This document shows positions 60,979 through 64,000 of a stretch of 64,000 nucleotides of DNA, piece by piece; the stretch's first letter is position 1, and each line of letters starts with the position of its first letter. A model generated the notes under the pieces. The model had not been told where the DNA came from, made no database searches, and was given only the letters and a program-made list of their open reading frames with translations. The translations under genes were made by a program, and so were the position numbers. The DNA comes from Sphingobacterium humi (GTDB taxonomy: Bacteria; Bacteroidota; Bacteroidia; Sphingobacteriales; Sphingobacteriaceae). The stretch is from assembly GCF_009768885.1 (NCBI RefSeq), contig NZ_WSQA01000002.1, positions 248,001-312,000 on the forward strand, given 5' to 3'.

Positions 60979-62844
60979 ATGTCATCGACAAAGTTTTTAT
61001 TCTTATTCGCGCTAGCGCCAAGCTATTTATTTGCCCAAGAAACAGACACAACACGCATTCATGAGGTTATCATTCAAGAAAACAGACTTCAAATTCCATT
61101 TGACCAACGCAACAGAAATATCCAAATTATTAGCCAGGAAGAAATTCAACAATTGCCTAGCCATAGTTTAAATGAGGTATTGCGCTACGCTGCTGGTGTA
61201 GATATTCGACAGCGTGGGCCCTTCGGTACCCAAGCAGACATCGGAATTGATGGCGGAAGCTTTGACCAGACCTTAATTCTTATTAATGGGGTAAAACTTT
61301 CCGACCCGCAAACGGGTCACCATATGCTTAACCTTCCAATCGCTTTATCTGAAATACAACGCATTGAAATTCTACGTGGTCCTGTATCGCGGATTTACGG
61401 TATCAATGGGCTTACAGGAGCTGTCAACATCGTGACCAAGCAACCGGAGTCGCACCAAGTGTTTGTTCAGTTAAACGGTGGAAGTTCCTTTAAAAAAGTT
61501 GAAGAAGAAGCTGGTAAAGATGGAATGTATTATAGCAACTCGCTGCAATTAGGCGGATCCTTTGTCAAAGAAAAGCACCAGCATCAGCTATTCTTTGGTA
61601 AAGAATACAGCAACGGACAACGTTATAATAGCAGTAGTGATAATGAGAAACTTTACTACCAGAATGGTATCCAATTTGCACCCGATCATAACCTGCAGAT
61701 GATGGCAGGCTATATCCATAATAGTTTTGGTGCCAATGGCTATTATGCAGCACCTGGCGATAAAGAATCACATGAGGTGGTAGAAACCGTGTTCTCGAGC
61801 ATCTCCTCCCATCATCAATTCAAGCGTTGGTACCTAAGTCCGCGCATTAGCCATCGATACAATGAAGACGACTATCGTTATTATCGTAATGACCTTAGCA
61901 AAGGCCGTAGCAAGCATTATACGCACAGTTTAACGGGAGAACTGCATGCTCGGTATCAAACTAACCTAGGAGACTTAGGCTTGGGCGCAGAAGCACGCTA
62001 TGAAGACATCAGCAGTTCAAACATCGGAAAACATACGCGTGAGAACTTCGGGTTCTTTACGGAGTTCCGAACCACTAAATTTAAACGCTTTGATATTAAT
62101 GTAGGTGCGTATTTAAATTACAACAGCGATTATGATTGGGAAATCTTTCCAGGGATCGATGTAGGCTATCAGGCGACAGATCATATTCGTATTGCTGTCA
62201 ATTCAGGAACCAGTCAGCGTATTCCAACCTTTACCGATCTATACCTGAACCAAAGGCCGGGAAATATCGGCAATCCTGCCTTAAAGAGTGAGTCTGCTTG
62301 GCAAAATGAAGCCTCCATACAATATCAAAACAATAACCTCAGCTTGCAGGCTGGTTATTTCTATCGCGATATTAGCCGCTTTATTGATTGGCTTCGGGAG
62401 AGTACAGATGTACCCTATCAGGCTCAAAACCTTGGAAACAACAAAACCCATGGGGTATTTACTAACCTAAGCTATAAAAGAAGATTGGCTGAACAACAAC
62501 AGCTGCACTTTAACTTAGCCTATACCTACTTAAACCCTTCTATCATTAATGATTATAAAAACAGCATCATTAAATATGGTATAGAGAGTCTTAATCATCA
62601 AGTGCAGGGTTCAGTGAGTTATACCCTGCATAATTGGACATTCACTTCCGCCAACCGTTGGTTAGAACGCAGTTCCGCAAATCATTACTTCATTGCCGAT
62701 TTCCGATTGGCTTATCACAAAAATAAGTATAGCGTATTTGCTGATATTCAGAATATTTTTGATGCAAGTTATATGGAAGCTGGTGCCGTGCCGATGCCAT
62801 CCCGATGGGTAAACCTCGGTCTTCGCTATCAGTGGACTAAATAA
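60979..62844 (+). CDS. TonB-dependent outer membrane receptor (BtuB-like type)
   Basis: 621 residues. A Sec signal ends near YLFAQ. The TonB box region HEVIIQENRL and a plug (about 45-160, with LNEVLRYAAGVDIRQRG, GVKLSDPQTGHHMLNLPI and EILRGPVSRIYG) follow, then a 22-strand barrel ending in YQWTK. It has no carboxypeptidase-regulatory or STN domain, unlike the SusC proteins. The style fits BtuB-like cobalamin or small-chelate receptors of Bacteroidota. The 70-bp upstream gap is too short for a cobalamin riboswitch, so the ligand is not assigned. Confidence 0.92.
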   Translation: MSSTKFLFLFALAPSYLFAQETDTTRIHEVIIQENRLQIPFDQRNRNIQIISQEEIQQLPSHSLNEVLRYAAGVDIRQRGPFGTQADIGIDGGSFDQTLILINGVKLSDPQTGHHMLNLPIALSEIQRIEILRGPVSRIYGINGLTGAVNIVTKQPESHQVFVQLNGGSSFKKVEEEAGKDGMYYSNSLQLGGSFVKEKHQHQLFFGKEYSNGQRYNSSSDNEKLYYQNGIQFAPDHNLQMMAGYIHNSFGANGYYAAPGDKESHEVVETVFSSISSHHQFKRWYLSPRISHRYNEDDYRYYRNDLSKGRSKHYTHSLTGELHARYQTNLGDLGLGAEARYEDISSSNIGKHTRENFGFFTEFRTTKFKRFDINVGAYLNYNSDYDWEIFPGIDVGYQATDHIRIAVNSGTSQRIPTFTDLYLNQRPGNIGNPALKSESAWQNEASIQYQNNNLSLQAGYFYRDISRFIDWLRESTDVPYQAQNLGNNKTHGVFTNLSYKRRLAEQQQLHFNLAYTYLNPSIINDYKNSIIKYGIESLNHQVQGSVSYTLHNWTFTSANRWLERSSANHYFIADFRLAYHKNKYSVFADIQNIFDASYMEAGAVPMPSRWVNLGLRYQWTK

Positions 62845-62848
62845 TAAG

Positions 62849-62879
62849 AAAGGGCGTACTTTTGCAAGTACGCCCTTTT
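62849..62879 (+). terminator. Terminator between the convergent TonB receptor and trxA genes
   Basis: AAAGGGCGTACTT (62849-62861) and AAGTACGCCCTTT (62866-62878) form a perfect 13-bp stem with a TTGC loop. A T run follows on the plus strand. On the minus strand the flank is TTTCTTATT, so it may serve trxA as well. Confidence 0.9.
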
Positions 62880-62898
62880 ATCTTTTGAAATCCGAAGA

Positions 62899-63216
62899 TT
62901 ATAATTGTTTTTCTAATTTCTCTGTTAATACAGATTTAGGCACTGCGCCAATTTGTTTATCGACAATCTCGCCATTCTTAAAGAATAACAAAGCTGGAAT
63001 ATTGCGAATACCATAACGCACAGAAATATCTGGGTTATTATCTACATTCACTTTTCCTACTACTGCTTTTCCCTCGTATTCAGTAGCAATTTCATCAACT
63101 AATGGACCTACCATACGACATGGGCCACACCATTCTGCCCAAAAATCAATAAGCACTGGTTTATCTGATTTTAAAACAACCTCTTCAAAGTTGCTATCTG
63201 TAATTTCTAATGCCAT
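62899..63216 (-). CDS. trxA: Thioredoxin
   Basis: 105 residues, single thioredoxin domain without signal. The active site is [14 protein letters not shown] and the cis-Pro region [10 protein letters not shown]. It is the general cytoplasmic dithiol reductant, for example for ribonucleotide reductase. It lies 100 bp after dnaE. A TATCTTTG -7 element at 63254-63261 suggests its own promoter. Confidence 0.98.
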   Translation of the reverse strand: MALEITDSNFEEVVLKSDKPVLIDFWAEWCGPCRMVGPLVDEIATEYEGKAVVGKVNVDNNPDISVRYGIRNIPALLFFKNGEIVDKQIGAVPKSVLTEKLEKQL

Positions 63217-63253
63217 ATTAAATTAATTTATGTTTTACTCCGTTAAATATAAA

Positions 63254-63261
63254 CAAAGATA
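63254..63261 (-). promoter_or_regulatory. Candidate -7 element of trxA
   Basis: TATCTTTG on the minus strand matches TAnnTTTG exactly, 37 bp before the trxA start codon. Confidence 0.5.
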
Positions 63262-63316
63262 ATGAATACCGCTGTAAATGCGATTTAAACTGATAAAAGA
63301 TTTTAGCGATAACTTA

Positions 63317-64000
63317 TTAATTCAGGGTATAACGCACGCCTTCAACCTGCTCCAATCCGTCTAAAAGCTCGTTTGTGATATAAATCTTACGTTTCTTAAC
63401 CGGCATCTCAATCGATAAACGGTCTTGTTCATCCATAATCTTGAATTTCAATTGACAATTCGCCTCCTGCCCTTCCACATGAGCCGTATCAATCAATTGG
63501 TATAAATGCGTCATAAACTCCTGATCCAGGATATGCAATGGAAACTGAATAGTAAAGCTTTTAGCCATTTTCTCCCGCAAATCAGAAAGCAATTGAATGC
63601 TCTTTAATTCGAAGCCCCAGTTTCCGATCTGCTTAAAGCGCTCTTGTACCAAGCCCCTGATCTGAACAAAATAGCCCTCTTGCAAATAGCCTTTAAACTT
63701 TACGTAGTCTTCGCCAAACACCATAATCTCAAAGGAGTCTGAATAATCTTCAATGATAAAGGATCCGAAAGGCTTTCCTGATTTCGCAACCCGATGGTTT
63801 GCCAAAGCAATAATACCGCCCAATACCACTTCCTTGTTTTTAATCCGATTGAAGTCCAATAATATCTCCTGATCTACTTCAGCGGCCTTCACTTTATTGA
63901 TTAATTGCAAATCCGTTACGTTGTTTACACAGAAATGCCTCAACTCAAACTTATAATTATCTAAGGGGTGGCTGGTCAAATAAATACCAATCACATCCTT
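63317..64000 (-). CDS. dnaE: DNA polymerase III subunit alpha, C-terminal part (5' end outside window)
   Basis: About 228 C-terminal residues; the frame is open to base 64000, so the start lies beyond the right edge. IGIYLTSHPLDNY is the conserved segment just before the OB-fold of DnaE. The OB domain has VVLGGIIALANHRVAKSGKPFG and FEIMVFGEDYVKF, followed by the C-terminal domain that contacts tau. It is the replicative polymerase subunit. The coupling dnaE-trxA is common in Bacteroidota. Confidence 0.92.
   Translation of the reverse strand, partial: KDVIGIYLTSHPLDNYKFELRHFCVNNVTDLQLINKVKAAEVDQEILLDFNRIKNKEVVLGGIIALANHRVAKSGKPFGSFIIEDYSDSFEIMVFGEDYVKFKGYLQEGYFVQIRGLVQERFKQIGNWGFELKSIQLLSDLREKMAKSFTIQFPLHILDQEFMTHLYQLIDTAHVEGQEANCQLKFKIMDEQDRLSIEMPVKKRKIYITNELLDGLEQVEGVRYTLN

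Overview
The window is chromosomal DNA of a Bacteroidota bacterium, most likely of the Sphingobacteriaceae. The evidence is two SusC/SusD pairs, an ECF sigma/FecR module, many lipoproteins with short Bacteroidota-style signals, TAnnTTTG-type -7 promoter elements, weak ribosome binding sites and a moderate-to-low G+C content. The species cannot be fixed from the sequence. No rRNA, tRNA, insertion sequence, prophage or CRISPR array is visible.

Layout. 1-641: 5' part of an endonuclease/exonuclease/phosphatase-family lipoprotein that runs off the left edge. 857-1303: unknown protein. 1469-7757 (minus): SusC-SusD-DUF4855 operon ending in a strong terminator. 8011-11967: ROK regulator divergent from an AGE-family epimerase and a FucP-type MFS transporter, an amino-sugar or hexose uptake unit. 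12334-12507: 57-residue membrane protein with a CxxC motif. 12525-20915 (minus): ECF sigma, FecR, STN-containing SusC, SusD and a DUF4369/TlpA oxidoreductase. 21051-28199: 3-hydroxyacyl-CoA dehydrogenase-like protein, sialidase-like propeller, BON/SH3 envelope proteins, a Gre-like factor, an Ala-rich lipoprotein, FolD and LepA.

28328-45113 is an anaerobic respiration and anaerobic DNA-precursor region. A Crp/Fnr regulator with a polytopic membrane protein diverges from a clade II (Sec-type) nitrous oxide reductase cluster: cytochrome c, nosZ, a membrane protein, nosL, nosD, nosF, nosY, a DUF2249 protein, a haem-copper-oxidase/NnrS-like membrane protein and a DUF59 protein. It continues with a Met/His-rich lipoprotein and an OprC/NosA-type copper TonB receptor, then class III ribonucleotide reductase (nrdD, nrdG). 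Copper import, NosZ maturation, electron supply and oxygen-independent dNTP synthesis are therefore side by side. A near-ideal FNR-type site sits at the position expected for class II activation of the nos genes. The glycyl-radical segment of NrdD appears on a separate small ORF.

45134-64000: phytochrome-like histidine kinase, a repeat-bearing gap, FabV, and an operon of SatD, DUF3307 protein and serine hydrolase. Upstream of satD lies a strictly 28-bp-periodic array of eight palindromes. Then come PPK2 kinase, an SDR protein, an acidic protein, an unknown protein, TrpS, deoxynucleoside kinase, KdsB, a GT/FKBP/aldo-keto reductase operon, a Zn phospholipase C-like protein, a TonB receptor, thioredoxin and the C-terminal part of DNA polymerase III alpha, cut by the right edge.

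The items most worth following are the 28-bp operator array next to satD, the split glycyl-radical domain of NrdD, and the copper receptor/lipoprotein pair in the nos cluster.
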